A stretch of DNA of 64,000 nt from Paractinoplanes aksuensis. Lineage in GTDB: Bacteria; Actinomycetota; Actinomycetes; Mycobacteriales; Micromonosporaceae. The notes beneath the pieces were generated by a model. That model saw nothing but the letters and a program-made list of their open reading frames with translations. It had not been told where the DNA came from and did not search any database. Numbering within the stretch: the first letter of the stretch is position 1; each line of letters starts with the position of its first letter. The stretch spans positions 1-64,000 of the forward strand of contig NZ_JAMYJR010000032.1 of NCBI RefSeq assembly GCF_024137025.1. Direction: 5' to 3'. This document shows, in pieces, positions 16,685 through 25,546 of this stretch. Made by a program: the position numbers and the translations under genes.

Positions 16685-17719
16685 TCACCGCAACGCTCTC
16701 AGTGCGGTGCGGATGCGCTTGAGCAGGACTTCGTCGGTGCCCTGATGCGCCGGCGGGGGCTCGCCGGCGACCTCCTTGGGCAGCTTGGCCCCAGGTTTGC
16801 GACGGGCCAGCCGGGGCGGCCGGTAGACCAGCTGGTTGGCTCCGGACTCCTCGACCAGCGAGTGCCGTGGCGGGTCGGGCGGTGGATCGGGGACCGGCGC
16901 GGACGCCCGGACGCCGGCCACCACGGGAACGGTCGGGGCCTCGTCCGGCCGTACGACCGGGCGCTGCACGTCCGCGGCGGTGCCCCGGGCCCGGGGGAGC
17001 CGCACGAACTCGAGCGCCTCCGTGCGTACCTCGGGCAGTTCGAGCAGGCCCAGAGCCGCCATCCGGCGCAGCTCCTGGATCGTGGCGTAGCCGGCCCGGC
17101 CCAGCAGCAGGGCCAGGTCGGCCGGGGTGCGCTGGCCGTCCGCGTGCACCAGCAGCTCCCACTGCAGCGAGGTCAGCGTGACCCGCTCGCGCGGCGGCCG
17201 GGTGACCGCGGCGACCGGCGCCGTGTCGACCCGCGCGTCCGGGAAGATCTCGTCGAGCAGGCCCACCCGGCGGCTCACCTCGCGGTTGATCGCGGCCGGG
17301 TCGACATGCACGACCGGGCCCAGCCAGTGCGTGGCCCCGGTCAGGAAGTCCACCGAGGCCGAGGCGGGGGAGAGCGCGAAGTAGGCCGCGTCGTAGATCG
17401 CGCCCAGCACGCACAGCTCCAGCTCGCCCTGGGTCAGGTGGCCCTGCTCGACCAGCAGCCGGCCGACCCGGGCCGTCGAGGTGCCCAGGTCGAGCGCGTT
17501 CTGCCAGGTGCGCCCGGCCAGCCGGCCGGACGCCGTGAGCAGCTCGCCGACACCGGGCGCGGCCGGCGACTCGGCGTAGATGACCCGGCCCTCGAGGACG
17601 TAGACCGCGCCGCCGGGGTGGCCGCCGACCACCAGCACGCCGGTCTGCCGTTCGCCGGCCACCTGCGTGAGCAGGCGTCCCGGTGAGACGGTCTTCGAGG
17701 CTGTCACGGTCATTCCCAT
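16685..17719 (-). CDS. DUF4388 domain protein
   Basis: About 344 residues. The N-terminal 110 residues are DUF4388 (PGRLLTQVAGERQTGVLVV, GGAVYVLEGRVIYAESPAAPGVGELLTASGRL), a domain found next to PilZ and roadblock proteins. Residues about 170-240 look like a winged helix (LTSLQWELLVHADGQRTPADLALLLGRAGYATIQELRRMAALGLL). A Pro-rich linker leads to a basic C-terminus. The design (sensor-like DUF4388 plus winged helix plus linker) suggests a signalling adaptor; the ligand is unknown. ATG at 17719 or 17713 are both possible. Confidence 0.8.
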   Translation of the reverse strand: MGMTVTASKTVSPGRLLTQVAGERQTGVLVVGGHPGGAVYVLEGRVIYAESPAAPGVGELLTASGRLAGRTWQNALDLGTSTARVGRLLVEQGHLTQGELELCVLGAIYDAAYFALSPASASVDFLTGATHWLGPVVHVDPAAINREVSRRVGLLDEIFPDARVDTAPVAAVTRPPRERVTLTSLQWELLVHADGQRTPADLALLLGRAGYATIQELRRMAALGLLELPEVRTEALEFVRLPRARGTAADVQRPVVRPDEAPTVPVVAGVRASAPVPDPPPDPPRHSLVEESGANQLVYRPPRLARRKPGAKLPKEVAGEPPPAHQGTDEVLLKRIRTALRALR

Positions 17720-17724
17720 CCCCG

Positions 17725-18105
17725 TCAGGAAGCTACGAGTTCGTCGGCGAGTTTCTGCATGCGGCGCCGGGCCACCGCGAGGTTCCCCTGCGCCCGGTCG
17801 AGCCAGACGTAGAGCACGAGCCGGCTGTCGAAGTCGGTCTGCACCATCCGGAGCAGGTGATAGCCGCCGGCGGTGGTGATGATCAGGTCTTCGAGCAGGT
17901 CGTGCGGCAGGGCCGAGACGTACAGCGCGCGGCTGTTCGCGGCCTGCACCACGTCGGCCGTGCCGGCCGCCGCGGCCTCGTGGTCGGAATTGGGTGCGGC
18001 TCCGGTCGTGGCGACCGGGAAACCGGTGGTGTAGTCGACGATGCTGGCGCCGACAGCGCCAGGGATCGCCATGGCCTCCTGTAGACAGTGGTCGACGCCG
18101 GGCAC
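17725..18105 (-). CDS. Roadblock/LC7 domain protein
   Basis: About 126 residues: DHCLQEAMAIPGAVGASIVDYTTGFPVATT, a middle helix (TADVVQAANSRALYVSALPHDLLEDL) and the final strand plus helix (RLVLYVWLDRAQGNLAVARRRMQKLADELV). The GTG start is preceded by GAGGAG at good spacing; longer frames upstream have no such site. It ends 5 bp before the DUF4388 gene. It is the third roadblock paralogue of the operon and differs clearly from the other two, so they may form heterodimers. Confidence 0.85.
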   Translation of the reverse strand: MPGVDHCLQEAMAIPGAVGASIVDYTTGFPVATTGAAPNSDHEAAAAGTADVVQAANSRALYVSALPHDLLEDLIITTAGGYHLLRMVQTDFDSRLVLYVWLDRAQGNLAVARRRMQKLADELVAS

Positions 18106-18196
18106 ATCTCTCCTCAGCGCTGCGGTGCATCCCTTCGATCGGTTCCGGCGTGTACGAGCCGTCACCGTGGGCCATCCTCCGGCCGGGGGAAGGGGG

Positions 18197-18727
18197 TCAG
18201 TCGCACCCGCTGTGCGTCATGTTCGGCGGCCGCGGCGCGTGTCCCGCCGGGGCCACGTTGCGACCCGGGCCGACGCGCAGACGGCGGGCGGTGAGATGAC
18301 CGGGCGCCCCCAGGTCGCCGCCGTCGACCGGACCGAGCCAGTGCCTTTCCCCGGGTACGAAACGGACCGGCGCCTCGGCCGACTGGAGCAGCTCGTGGGT
18401 CGCGTCGGCGATCGCCGCCACCACGCGCAGGGCCAGCTCGTTCCGGCCGATCGCGCCGTCGCGCAGCAGCAGCCGGCCGACCCGGTGGGCGCCCCGGCCC
18501 TCGGCCAGCAGCGCCTGCCAGGTGGCGGCGGCGATCCGCCCGGACGCGACGAGGCGGTCGCCCAGGCCGGGGCTGGCCGGGGTCTCGGCGTACGCGATGC
18601 GACCGGCCACCAGATAGAGGACGCCGCCCGGACTTCCGCCGACATGCAGCGCGCCGGTGCGCGTGGTCTCACCCAACTCGGTCAGCTGGCGCCGCAGACC
18701 CGCGGTGGCCGGTGAACCTGGAATCAC
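18197..18727 (-). CDS. Short DUF4388 domain protein
   Basis: About 176 residues, first gene of the operon. It contains the DUF4388 domain (LRRQLTELGETTRTGALHV, GGVLYLVAGRIAYAETPASPGLGDRLVASGRI, HRVGRLLLRDGAIGRNELALRVVAAIADATHELL) but lacks the winged-helix and Pro-rich parts of its paralogue at 16685. The GTG start has GAGGA upstream. The sequence from 18800 to 18964 just upstream forms the long inverted repeat described separately, so its leader or promoter is highly structured. Confidence 0.82.
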   Translation of the reverse strand: MIPGSPATAGLRRQLTELGETTRTGALHVGGSPGGVLYLVAGRIAYAETPASPGLGDRLVASGRIAAATWQALLAEGRGAHRVGRLLLRDGAIGRNELALRVVAAIADATHELLQSAEAPVRFVPGERHWLGPVDGGDLGAPGHLTARRLRVGPGRNVAPAGHAPRPPNMTHSGCD

Positions 18728-18799
18728 GGTGTCATCCTCAGCGGCATCGAGACCCGTCGCCGGACGCCCCGTGCGCTGTTTCCCGGAAGGCACAATCGA

Positions 18800-18964
18800 G
18801 TGTTGTGTCCCGCCGGTCACGCGGGGCTGCGGCGTGGCCCAGGCGGCGCCTGACGGCGTCCGCAGAACGGCCACATACAACCCCGGTATGCGACCGCCCT
18901 GCGGCCGACGCCAGCCACCACCTGGACCTCGCCTCGCACCCACGTGACCGGCGGGACACAACAC
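18800..18964. repeat. 165-bp giant imperfect inverted repeat
   Basis: The terminal 26 bases at 18800-18825 and 18939-18964 are inverted copies with one difference (both start with GTGTTGTGTCCCGCCGGTCA when read inward). The symmetry continues to the centre, giving two arms of about 79 bases and a 7-base loop. Nearly all arm differences are C against T or A against G such that the minus-strand RNA keeps G-U pairs while the plus-strand RNA would have A-C mismatches. It lies 73 bp upstream of the first roadblock-operon gene and 43 bp upstream of the VOC gene. It could be a miniature inverted-repeat element, a structured leader, or a small RNA; no target-site duplication is evident. Confidence 0.85.
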
Positions 18965-19007
18965 AGGCGCGTAACATGATCGCCACTTCTCGATGAAGGG
19001 AACGTGT

Positions 19008-19364
19008 ATGCCGAGCCAATGGGAGCAGATCGTCGTCGACGCGGAGGACCCCGCGCGACTGGCCCGCTGGTGGGCCGAGGCGCTCGGCTACGTGATCGTG
19101 CACGAGCAGCCCGACGAGGTGGAGATCCGCCGCAGCCGCGACGAGCTCCCCGGTCTGCTCTTCGGCGTGTCGGCCGAGGCCAAGACGGTCAAGAACCGGC
19201 TGCACATCGACCTGCGCCCGGACGACCAGGAGGCCGAGGTCGAGCGCCTGCTCGACATGGGCGCGAGGCACGCCGACATCGGGCAGGGCGACGACGTTCC
19301 CTGGGTCGTGCTGGCCGACCCCGAGGGCAACGAGTTCTGCATCCTGTCGTCGAAGCGCGAATAG
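19008..19364 (+). CDS. VOC/glyoxalase-like protein
   Basis: About 118 residues of the Glyoxalase_6 type: QWEQIVVDAEDPARLARWWAEALGYVIV opens the first beta-alpha-beta unit and WVVLADPEGNEFCIL closes the second. The metal ligands of true glyoxalases are incomplete, as is common for these small proteins, which have unknown substrates. GAAGGGA lies before the ATG. It is followed by dgt after 29 bp. Confidence 0.85.
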   Translation: MPSQWEQIVVDAEDPARLARWWAEALGYVIVHEQPDEVEIRRSRDELPGLLFGVSAEAKTVKNRLHIDLRPDDQEAEVERLLDMGARHADIGQGDDVPWVVLADPEGNEFCILSSKRE

Positions 19365-19393
19365 CCCGCCCGTCGCCGCCTAGGCTTGATCGC

Positions 19394-20608
19394 ATGCAGG
19401 CGTTCGAGGCCCAGCGCTGGATCCCCGAGCCGGCGAAGGACAGCGGTTACGGGCGTACGCCCTACCAGCGCGACCGGGCCCGGGTGCTGCACTCCGCCGG
19501 GTTCCGCCGGCTCGCCGCCAAGACCCAGGTCCACACGGCCGGGTCCGACGACTTCCTGCGGACGAGGCTCACCCACTCCCTCGAGGTGGCCCAGATCTCG
19601 CGCGAGATGGGCGAGCGCCTGGGCTGCGACCCCGACGTGGTCGACGTGGCCGGGCTGGCCCACGACCTCGGCCACCCACCGTTCGGGCACAACGGCGAGC
19701 ACGCGCTGCACCAGGTCGCCGAGTCGTGCGGCGGGTTCGAGGGCAACGCCCAGACGCTGCGGGTACTGACCCGGCTCGAGGCCAAGGTGCCCGGGGCCGG
19801 GCTCAACCTGACCCGGGCCTCGCTCGACGCGTGCTGCAAATACCCGTGGCCGCTCGCACCCGGGCGGCGCAAGTTCGGGGTGTACGCCGACGACCGCCCC
19901 GTCTTCGACTGGGTGCGGCCGTCCGGGCAGGGCGAGCGGCGGTGCCTGGAGGCCCAGGTCATGGACTGGGCCGACGACGTGGCGTACTCGGTGCACGACG
20001 TCGAGGACGGCGTGCACGGCGAGTACATCAAGCTGTTGCCGCTGCTCAGTGACGCCGACGAGCGGGCCGCGCTGTGTGCCGACGTCGCCGCCACCTATTC
20101 CGACGCGCCGGTCGACGAGCTGGCCGCGGCCCTCGACCAGTTGCTCGCCGACCCCGTCGTGACGGAGGTCGCCGGTTACGACGGCAGCTACGCCGCCCAG
20201 GTCGGCCTCAAACGGATGACCAGCGTGCTGACCGGCCGGTTCGTGGCCTCGGCGGTCGGCGCGACGCAGAGCCGGTACGGCACGGATCCGGTGCGGCGGT
20301 ACGACGCCGACCTCATCGTGCCGCGCACTGTGCGTAATCAGTGCGCGCTGCTCAAGGGGATGGCGTTGCGCTACGTGATGCGGACGAGAGCAGCCGAGGG
20401 GTGGTACGAGGAGCAGCGGGTGATCTTGACCGAGCTGGTGCAGGCCATCCTGCGTACTCCGGACGCTCTTGACCAGGTTTTCAGCCCGCTCTTCAGGGCT
20501 GCGCAGAGTGATGCCCAGGCCTTGCGGGTGGTGATCGACCAGGTGGCGTCGCTCACCGATACGGCCGCCGTGAACTGGCACCGGACCCTGGTGGCAGCCC
20601 GGCCCTGA
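19394..20608 (+). CDS. dgt: Deoxyguanosinetriphosphate triphosphohydrolase-like protein
   Basis: About 404 residues of the HD superfamily dNTP triphosphohydrolases. The HD motif residues are present: RTRLTHSLEVAQIS and DVAGLAHDLGHPPFGHNGE, and later QVMDWADDVAYSVHDVEDG for the final Asp. It hydrolyses dNTP to nucleoside and triphosphate and helps limit dNTP pools. Placement directly upstream of dnaG is the conserved actinobacterial order. Start chosen at MQAFEAQRW, since the frame upstream is the shadow of the VOC gene. Confidence 0.92.
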   Translation: MQAFEAQRWIPEPAKDSGYGRTPYQRDRARVLHSAGFRRLAAKTQVHTAGSDDFLRTRLTHSLEVAQISREMGERLGCDPDVVDVAGLAHDLGHPPFGHNGEHALHQVAESCGGFEGNAQTLRVLTRLEAKVPGAGLNLTRASLDACCKYPWPLAPGRRKFGVYADDRPVFDWVRPSGQGERRCLEAQVMDWADDVAYSVHDVEDGVHGEYIKLLPLLSDADERAALCADVAATYSDAPVDELAAALDQLLADPVVTEVAGYDGSYAAQVGLKRMTSVLTGRFVASAVGATQSRYGTDPVRRYDADLIVPRTVRNQCALLKGMALRYVMRTRAAEGWYEEQRVILTELVQAILRTPDALDQVFSPLFRAAQSDAQALRVVIDQVASLTDTAAVNWHRTLVAARP

Positions 20609-20628
20609 CGCGAGGCAGGATGTATGCC

Positions 20629-22482
20629 GTGGCGGGACGGGTCAAGGATGAAGACATCGCGCTCGTCCGCGACCGCACGTCGATCGCCGACATCATCAGT
20701 GAGTCGGTGACGCTGCGCTCCGCGGGCGGCGGCAACCTCAAGGGGCTGTGCCCCTTTCACGACGAGAAGACACCGTCGTTCACCGTGGCCCCTGCCCGAA
20801 ATGTCTATTACTGCCACGGCTGCGGCGCTGGTGGCGACGCGATCAAGTTCCTCATGGACGCCGAGCACCTGTCGTTCATGGAATCGATCGAGCGGCTGGC
20901 CGGGCGGGCCGGCATCCAGCTGCGGTACGACGAGACCGGCGCCCCGAGCGGGCCGCGACCCCAGACCGGGCAGCGGCAGCGGCTGCTGGCGGCGCACGTC
21001 GCGGCGACCGACTTCTATCGCGACCAGCTCGGCACGCCGGGCGCCCGCAAGGCCCGTCAGTTCCTGGCCGAGCGCGGTTTCGGGCGCGACGCGGCCGAGA
21101 AGTACGGCTGCGGGTTCGCCCCCGACTCGTGGGACGCGCTGGCCAAGCACCTGCGGCAGAAGGGCTTCACGGCCGAGGAGCTGAACACGGCCGGGCTGAC
21201 CAAACCGGCCCGGTCCGGCTCCATCATCGACCGGTTCCGGCGGCGGCTGCTGTGGCCGATCCGCGACCTGTCGGGCGACGTGATCGGCTTCGGCGCGCGC
21301 AAGCTGTTCGACGACGACGACGGCCCGAAATACCTGAACACGCCCGAGTCGCCGCTCTACAAGAAGTCGCACGTGCTCTATGGCATCGACCACGCCAAGC
21401 GCGAGATCGCCAAGCGCGGCCGGGCCGTGATCGTCGAGGGCTACACCGACGTGATGGCCTGTCACGAGGCGGGTGAGCCGACCGCCGTGGCCACCTGCGG
21501 CACCGCGTTCGGCATCGACCACATCGGCGTGCTGCGGCGGCTGCTGATGGACAGCGACAGCTTCACCGGCGAGATCATCTACACGTTCGACGGCGACGCC
21601 GCCGGCCAGAAGGCCGCCCTGCGCGCCTTCGAGGAGGATCAGCGGTTCGTCGGGCGGACGTTCATCGCGGTCAGCCCCGACAACATGGACCCGTGCGAGC
21701 TGCGGCTGGCCCGGGGCGACCTGGCCGTCCGCGACATGATCGCCGGGCGCGAGCCGCTGGTCGACTTCGCGTTGCGGCACACCATCGCGCGCTTCGATCT
21801 CGACACGGTCGAGGGCCGCGTCGAGGCCATGCGCAAGGCGGCCCCGCTCGTCGCCAAGATCAAAGACCGGGAGAAGCGTCCCGAGTACGCGCGCAAGCTG
21901 GCCGGTGACCTCGGGATGGACCTCGAGCCGGTGCAGCGGGCCGTCGCCGCCGCTCAGCGCGGCGCCGAATCGGAGCAGCCGGCGCGCCCGCCCGCGCCGG
22001 TGGCCGAGGCCCCGCAGCGGCTGGTCGAGCGCGAGGCGCTCAAGCTGGCCCTGCAGGAGCCGGTGCTGGCCGGCCCGATGTTCGACGTGGTCGGCCCCGA
22101 GAACTACGCCGACCCGGTCTACCAGGCCGTCCGGGTCGCGGTCGACGGCGCCGGCGGGGCCTCCTCGGTGTCCTCGGGCGGCGTCGTGTGGATCGAGAAG
22201 GTCCGCGACACCTGCACCGACCTGGCCGGGCAGGGCCTGATCTCGGCGCTGGCGGTCGAGCCGCTGCGGATCGACGGCGCGGCCGACCCGGTCTACGTCC
22301 GCAAGACGCTGGCCCGCCTGCAATGGGGTGCGGTGACGACCCGGATCCGGGATCTGAAGTCCAAGGTGCAGCGGATGAACCCGGTGGCCAACAAGGATGC
22401 CTACCTCGCCCTCGCCGGCGAGCTATTCTCGCTCGAACAGCAGGCCCGTGCCCTGCGTAACCAGGCAGCAGGTGGAGAGTGA
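20629..22482 (+). CDS. dnaG: DNA primase
   Basis: About 617 residues. The zinc-finger domain is CPFHDEKTPSF...YYCHGCGAGGD near residues 35-65; the Toprim core is visible in KRGRAVIVEGYTDVMACHEAG and IYTFDGDAAGQKAA; a C-terminal DnaB-binding region follows a Pro/Ala-rich linker. It makes RNA primers at the replication fork. GTG at 20629 gives VAGRVKDEDI, matching the usual N-terminus; an ATG three codons earlier (20620) is the alternative. Confidence 0.95.
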   Translation: MAGRVKDEDIALVRDRTSIADIISESVTLRSAGGGNLKGLCPFHDEKTPSFTVAPARNVYYCHGCGAGGDAIKFLMDAEHLSFMESIERLAGRAGIQLRYDETGAPSGPRPQTGQRQRLLAAHVAATDFYRDQLGTPGARKARQFLAERGFGRDAAEKYGCGFAPDSWDALAKHLRQKGFTAEELNTAGLTKPARSGSIIDRFRRRLLWPIRDLSGDVIGFGARKLFDDDDGPKYLNTPESPLYKKSHVLYGIDHAKREIAKRGRAVIVEGYTDVMACHEAGEPTAVATCGTAFGIDHIGVLRRLLMDSDSFTGEIIYTFDGDAAGQKAALRAFEEDQRFVGRTFIAVSPDNMDPCELRLARGDLAVRDMIAGREPLVDFALRHTIARFDLDTVEGRVEAMRKAAPLVAKIKDREKRPEYARKLAGDLGMDLEPVQRAVAAAQRGAESEQPARPPAPVAEAPQRLVEREALKLALQEPVLAGPMFDVVGPENYADPVYQAVRVAVDGAGGASSVSSGGVVWIEKVRDTCTDLAGQGLISALAVEPLRIDGAADPVYVRKTLARLQWGAVTTRIRDLKSKVQRMNPVANKDAYLALAGELFSLEQQARALRNQAAGGE

Positions 22483-23009
22483 ACTTCCTTCGGCGGAAGC
22501 CGTCCCTCCCGGCCGCGCTCAAGCCCCGGCTCTCGCCCGAGGAGCGGGTGGTGGCGTGGTCGCTGGTCACTGAGGACAAGGCCGTTGTCGCGACCAACCA
22601 CGGTCTGTGGCTGCCCGGCTCGCCCCAGTTCCTGGGCTGGCACGACATCCACAAGGCGGCCTGGTCGGGGCGCGAGCTGCGGATCACCCCGGCCGAGATC
22701 GCTGAGGAACGCGAGACCTACACGGTCTTCGTGGACGGCCCGATCCTGACGTTCCTGCTGCTCGAGCCGGGGGAGCTGCCCGACCAGGTGCGCACCCGGG
22801 TGACGAAGTCGGTGGCCTACACGACCCACCACCCGCTGGCGTCCGGCGCGGGCGGGGTACGGGTGGTCGGGCGGCGGGTGGCCGGGCGCAACGGGCTCAC
22901 CTGGGCCGTCCGCTACGACGCGGGCACGCCGGTCGAGCTGCCGGCCGTGGTCGAGCTGACAGATCAGCTCGTCGCCACCGCGCAGGGGACGATGGCGCCG
23001 CCGGACTGA
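22479..23009 (+). CDS. Conserved actinobacterial hypothetical protein downstream of dnaG
   Basis: About 176 residues, starting with a GTG that overlaps the dnaG stop (GTGA), so translation is coupled. It is a beta-rich cytoplasmic protein (VVAWSLVTEDKAVVATNHGLWLPG, WHDIHKAAWSGRELRITPAEI, GPILTFLLLEPGELPDQVRTRVTKSV). The pattern reminds me of a PH-like domain, but I do not assign a function. No signal peptide or membrane segment. Confidence 0.8.
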   Translation: MNFLRRKPSLPAALKPRLSPEERVVAWSLVTEDKAVVATNHGLWLPGSPQFLGWHDIHKAAWSGRELRITPAEIAEERETYTVFVDGPILTFLLLEPGELPDQVRTRVTKSVAYTTHHPLASGAGGVRVVGRRVAGRNGLTWAVRYDAGTPVELPAVVELTDQLVATAQGTMAPPD

Positions 23010-23052
23010 ATTCCGGTCGTTTCTGTCGTACCCCCTCTCTAGGGTCTTGAGC

Positions 23053-23976
23053 GTGACCTCCCTCATCCACGCTCGTGGTCTGATCAAGCGCTTCGGCGAC
23101 TTCACCGCCGTCGACGGCATCGACGTCGATGTGCAGCGGGGCGAGGCGTTCGGCTTCCTCGGGCCCAACGGCGCGGGCAAGAGCTCGACCATGCGCATGA
23201 TCGGGTGTGTGTCCCCGCCCAGCGAGGGCGTGCTCGAGATCCTCGGCCTGGATCCGCGGCGCGACGGCCCCCGCATCCGGGCCAAGCTCGGCGTCTGTCC
23301 CCAGCTCGACAACCTCGACATCGAGCTGACCGTGCGGGAAAACCTGACCACGTACGCGCGCTTCTTCGGCATCGCGCGCAAAGAGGCCCGCCGCCGGGCC
23401 GACGAGCTGCTCGACTTCGTGCAGCTCACCGAGCGGGCCGACAGCAAGGTCGAGCCGCTCTCGGGCGGCATGAAGCGGCGGCTCACGATCGCCCGGGCGA
23501 TGGTCAACCAGCCCGAGATGGTGCTGCTCGACGAGCCCACCACCGGCCTCGACCCGCAGGCCCGCCACCTGGTGTGGGAACGGCTGTTCCGGCTCAAGCA
23601 ACAGGGTGTGACGCTGGTGCTCACCACCCACTACATGGACGAGGCCGAGCAGCTCTGCGACCGGCTCGTGGTGATGGACGGCGGCCGCATCGTGGCCGAG
23701 GGCTCGCCGCGCTCGCTGATCGAGCGGTATTCGACCCGCGAGGTGGTCGAGCTGCGCTTCAACACCGACGACCAGGCGGCCTACGCCGACAAGCTGGCCG
23801 GGATCGGCGACCGGCTCGAGGTGCTGCCCGACCGCATCCTGCTCTACGTCGAGGACGGCGACGGCGCGGCCGACGAGGTCAACCGGCGCTCGCTCAGCCC
23901 GGCCGGCGTGCTCGTGCGCCGCAGCAGCCTGGAAGACGTTTTCCTGCACCTCACCGGCCGGACGCTGGTCGACTGA
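23053..23976 (+). CDS. ABC-2 exporter ATP-binding protein, DrrA/NodI-type
   Basis: About 307 residues: Walker A GPNGAGKSS, signature LSGGMKRRLTIARAM, Walker B MVLLDEPTTGLD, H-loop LTTHYMDEAEQLCD, then the C-terminal domain common to drug and polysaccharide exporters. GTG at 23053 follows AGGG at fitting spacing; a TTG at 23047 is possible. Its stop overlaps the next start (TGATGA), so the three genes to 25546 make one exporter. Substrate unknown. Confidence 0.88.
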   Translation: MTSLIHARGLIKRFGDFTAVDGIDVDVQRGEAFGFLGPNGAGKSSTMRMIGCVSPPSEGVLEILGLDPRRDGPRIRAKLGVCPQLDNLDIELTVRENLTTYARFFGIARKEARRRADELLDFVQLTERADSKVEPLSGGMKRRLTIARAMVNQPEMVLLDEPTTGLDPQARHLVWERLFRLKQQGVTLVLTTHYMDEAEQLCDRLVVMDGGRIVAEGSPRSLIERYSTREVVELRFNTDDQAAYADKLAGIGDRLEVLPDRILLYVEDGDGAADEVNRRSLSPAGVLVRRSSLEDVFLHLTGRTLVD

Positions 23977-24734
23977 TGACCGCCACGCTCTCCGTCCTGG
24001 AATACCACCTGGTCAACTATCGGCGCACCTGGCGCTCGAGCGCGCTCTCGACGCTGGTCATGCCCCTGCTCACGCTGCTGGGGTTCGGCATCGGGGTCGG
24101 GGCCTACGTGCGCGGCGGCATCGACGGGGTGCCCTACATCGACTGGATCGTGCCCGGCCTGATCGCCTCGACGGCCATGCAGGCGGCGTTCGGCGAGGCC
24201 ACCTGGCCGGTGCTCAGCTACTTCGAGTGGCTCAAGGTCTATTTCGCGCAGGCCGCGGCGCCGCTGCGGGTGGCCGACATCATCGGTGGCCACCTCGCCT
24301 TCATGCTGTTCCGGGTGCTGCTCACCGCGACGGCGTTCCTGGCCGTGGCGGCCGCCTTCGGCACGCTGCACTCGTGGTGGGCGCCGCTGACCCTGGTCGT
24401 GGCGCTGCTGGTCGGCCTGGCCTCGGCCGCTCCCACGATGGCGTACGCGGCCAGCATCACGAGCGACAGCTATCTGATCATCCTGATGCGGTTCGCGGTG
24501 CTGCCGATGTCGCTGTTCTCGGGGGTGTTCTTCCCGATTGAGTCGCTGCCCCTGCTGCTGCGCTGGGTGGCCTACGTGTTCCCGCTGTGGCACGGGGTCG
24601 AGCTGAGCCGCGACGCGATGCTCGGCCTCGACCCGGGGCTGATCGGCCTGCTCCACGTGGCCGTGCTGCTGGCCTGGTGCGTCGCCGGCTGGCTGCTGGC
24701 CCACGCCCGTTTCCGTCGCCGGCTGGTGGTCTGA
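23976..24734 (+). CDS. ABC-2 exporter permease
   Basis: About 252 residues with six hydrophobic segments of the ABC2_membrane/NodJ type (TLVMPLLTLLGFGIGVGAYV, VLLTATAFLAVAAAFGTL, LTLVVALLVGLASAAPTMAY, MSLFSGVFFPIESLPLLLRWVAYVFPLWHGVEL). The FPIESLP and FPLWHGVEL stretches are the family signature near the exit loop. Overlaps the ATPase gene and is followed after 2 bp by a second permease. Confidence 0.85.
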   Translation: MTATLSVLEYHLVNYRRTWRSSALSTLVMPLLTLLGFGIGVGAYVRGGIDGVPYIDWIVPGLIASTAMQAAFGEATWPVLSYFEWLKVYFAQAAAPLRVADIIGGHLAFMLFRVLLTATAFLAVAAAFGTLHSWWAPLTLVVALLVGLASAAPTMAYAASITSDSYLIILMRFAVLPMSLFSGVFFPIESLPLLLRWVAYVFPLWHGVELSRDAMLGLDPGLIGLLHVAVLLAWCVAGWLLAHARFRRRLVV

Positions 24735-24736
24735 TC

Positions 24737-25546
24737 ATGGTGACTCTGGTGATGCCGCGCCTGCTCTCGTTCGAGGGCACGGGCCGGCGGGCGGCCTCGG
24801 TCACCGAGCGCAACATCTCGACGCTGCGCTCGGCCTACTGGGTGGTCATGGTGTCCGGCTTCCTCGAGCCGGTGCTCTACCTGTTCTCGATCGGCGTCGG
24901 CGTGGGCGCCCTGATCGGCGACATCACGCTGCCCGGGGGCGATGTGGTGGGCTACGCCGAGTTCGTGGCGCCGGCCATGCTGGCGGCGTCGGCCATGACC
25001 GGCGCGCTGGCCGAGACCACGTTCAACTTCTTCGGCAAGATGAAGTTCGTCCGGCTCTACGAGGGCATCCTGGCCACGCCCGTGCGCCCGATCGAGATCG
25101 CCCTGGGCGAGCTGGCCTGGGCGATGGCCCGCGGCGTGATCTACTCGGCCGCGTTCGTGGTGATCATGACGCTGATGGGCCTGACCACCTGGACCCGGGC
25201 CCTGATCATGCTGCCGGCCACGCTGCTGGTCGGGCTGGCCTTCGGGGCTTTGGGCATGGCCGTGACCACGATCATCCGCAGCTGGCAGGATTTCGACCTC
25301 ATCGCGGCCGGGCAGTTCGCGCTGTTCCTGTTCTCCGGCACTTTTGTTCCGCCCACCGCCTATCCCGAGGTCGTGCGCTGGCTGATCGAGGTGACGCCGC
25401 TGTACCGCTCGGTCGACCTGATTCGCGCGCTGAGCACCGGCACAACGGGCTGGTTGCAACTGCTCGACGTGGCCTACTTGCTGGCTCTGATGGCCCTGGG
25501 CCTTACCGTTGCCGGCCGCCGCATGGCCAAGCAGCTGACGAAATAG
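24737..25546 (+). CDS. ABC-2 exporter permease, second subunit
   Basis: About 269 residues, also six hydrophobic segments, with an N-terminal cytoplasmic helix (GTGRRAASVTERNISTLRSAY). The FSGTFVPPTAYPEVVRWLIEVTPLYRSVDL stretch parallels the family signature of its neighbour. Two unlike permeases with one ATPase suggest a heterodimeric transmembrane part. Transport substrate cannot be deduced. Confidence 0.85.
   Translation: MVTLVMPRLLSFEGTGRRAASVTERNISTLRSAYWVVMVSGFLEPVLYLFSIGVGVGALIGDITLPGGDVVGYAEFVAPAMLAASAMTGALAETTFNFFGKMKFVRLYEGILATPVRPIEIALGELAWAMARGVIYSAAFVVIMTLMGLTTWTRALIMLPATLLVGLAFGALGMAVTTIIRSWQDFDLIAAGQFALFLFSGTFVPPTAYPEVVRWLIEVTPLYRSVDLIRALSTGTTGWLQLLDVAYLLALMALGLTVAGRRMAKQLTK

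Noticed and set aside
18800-18964. Inverted repeat considered as an insertion sequence
   Set aside because: Too short for a transposase, no target-site duplication seen, and the inner sequence is arm rather than gene; a MITE-like origin remains open.
20371-22323. Long minus-strand open frame under dnaG
   Set aside because: Fully inside the dnaG coding region on the other strand, low-complexity translation, no start site; antisense artefact.
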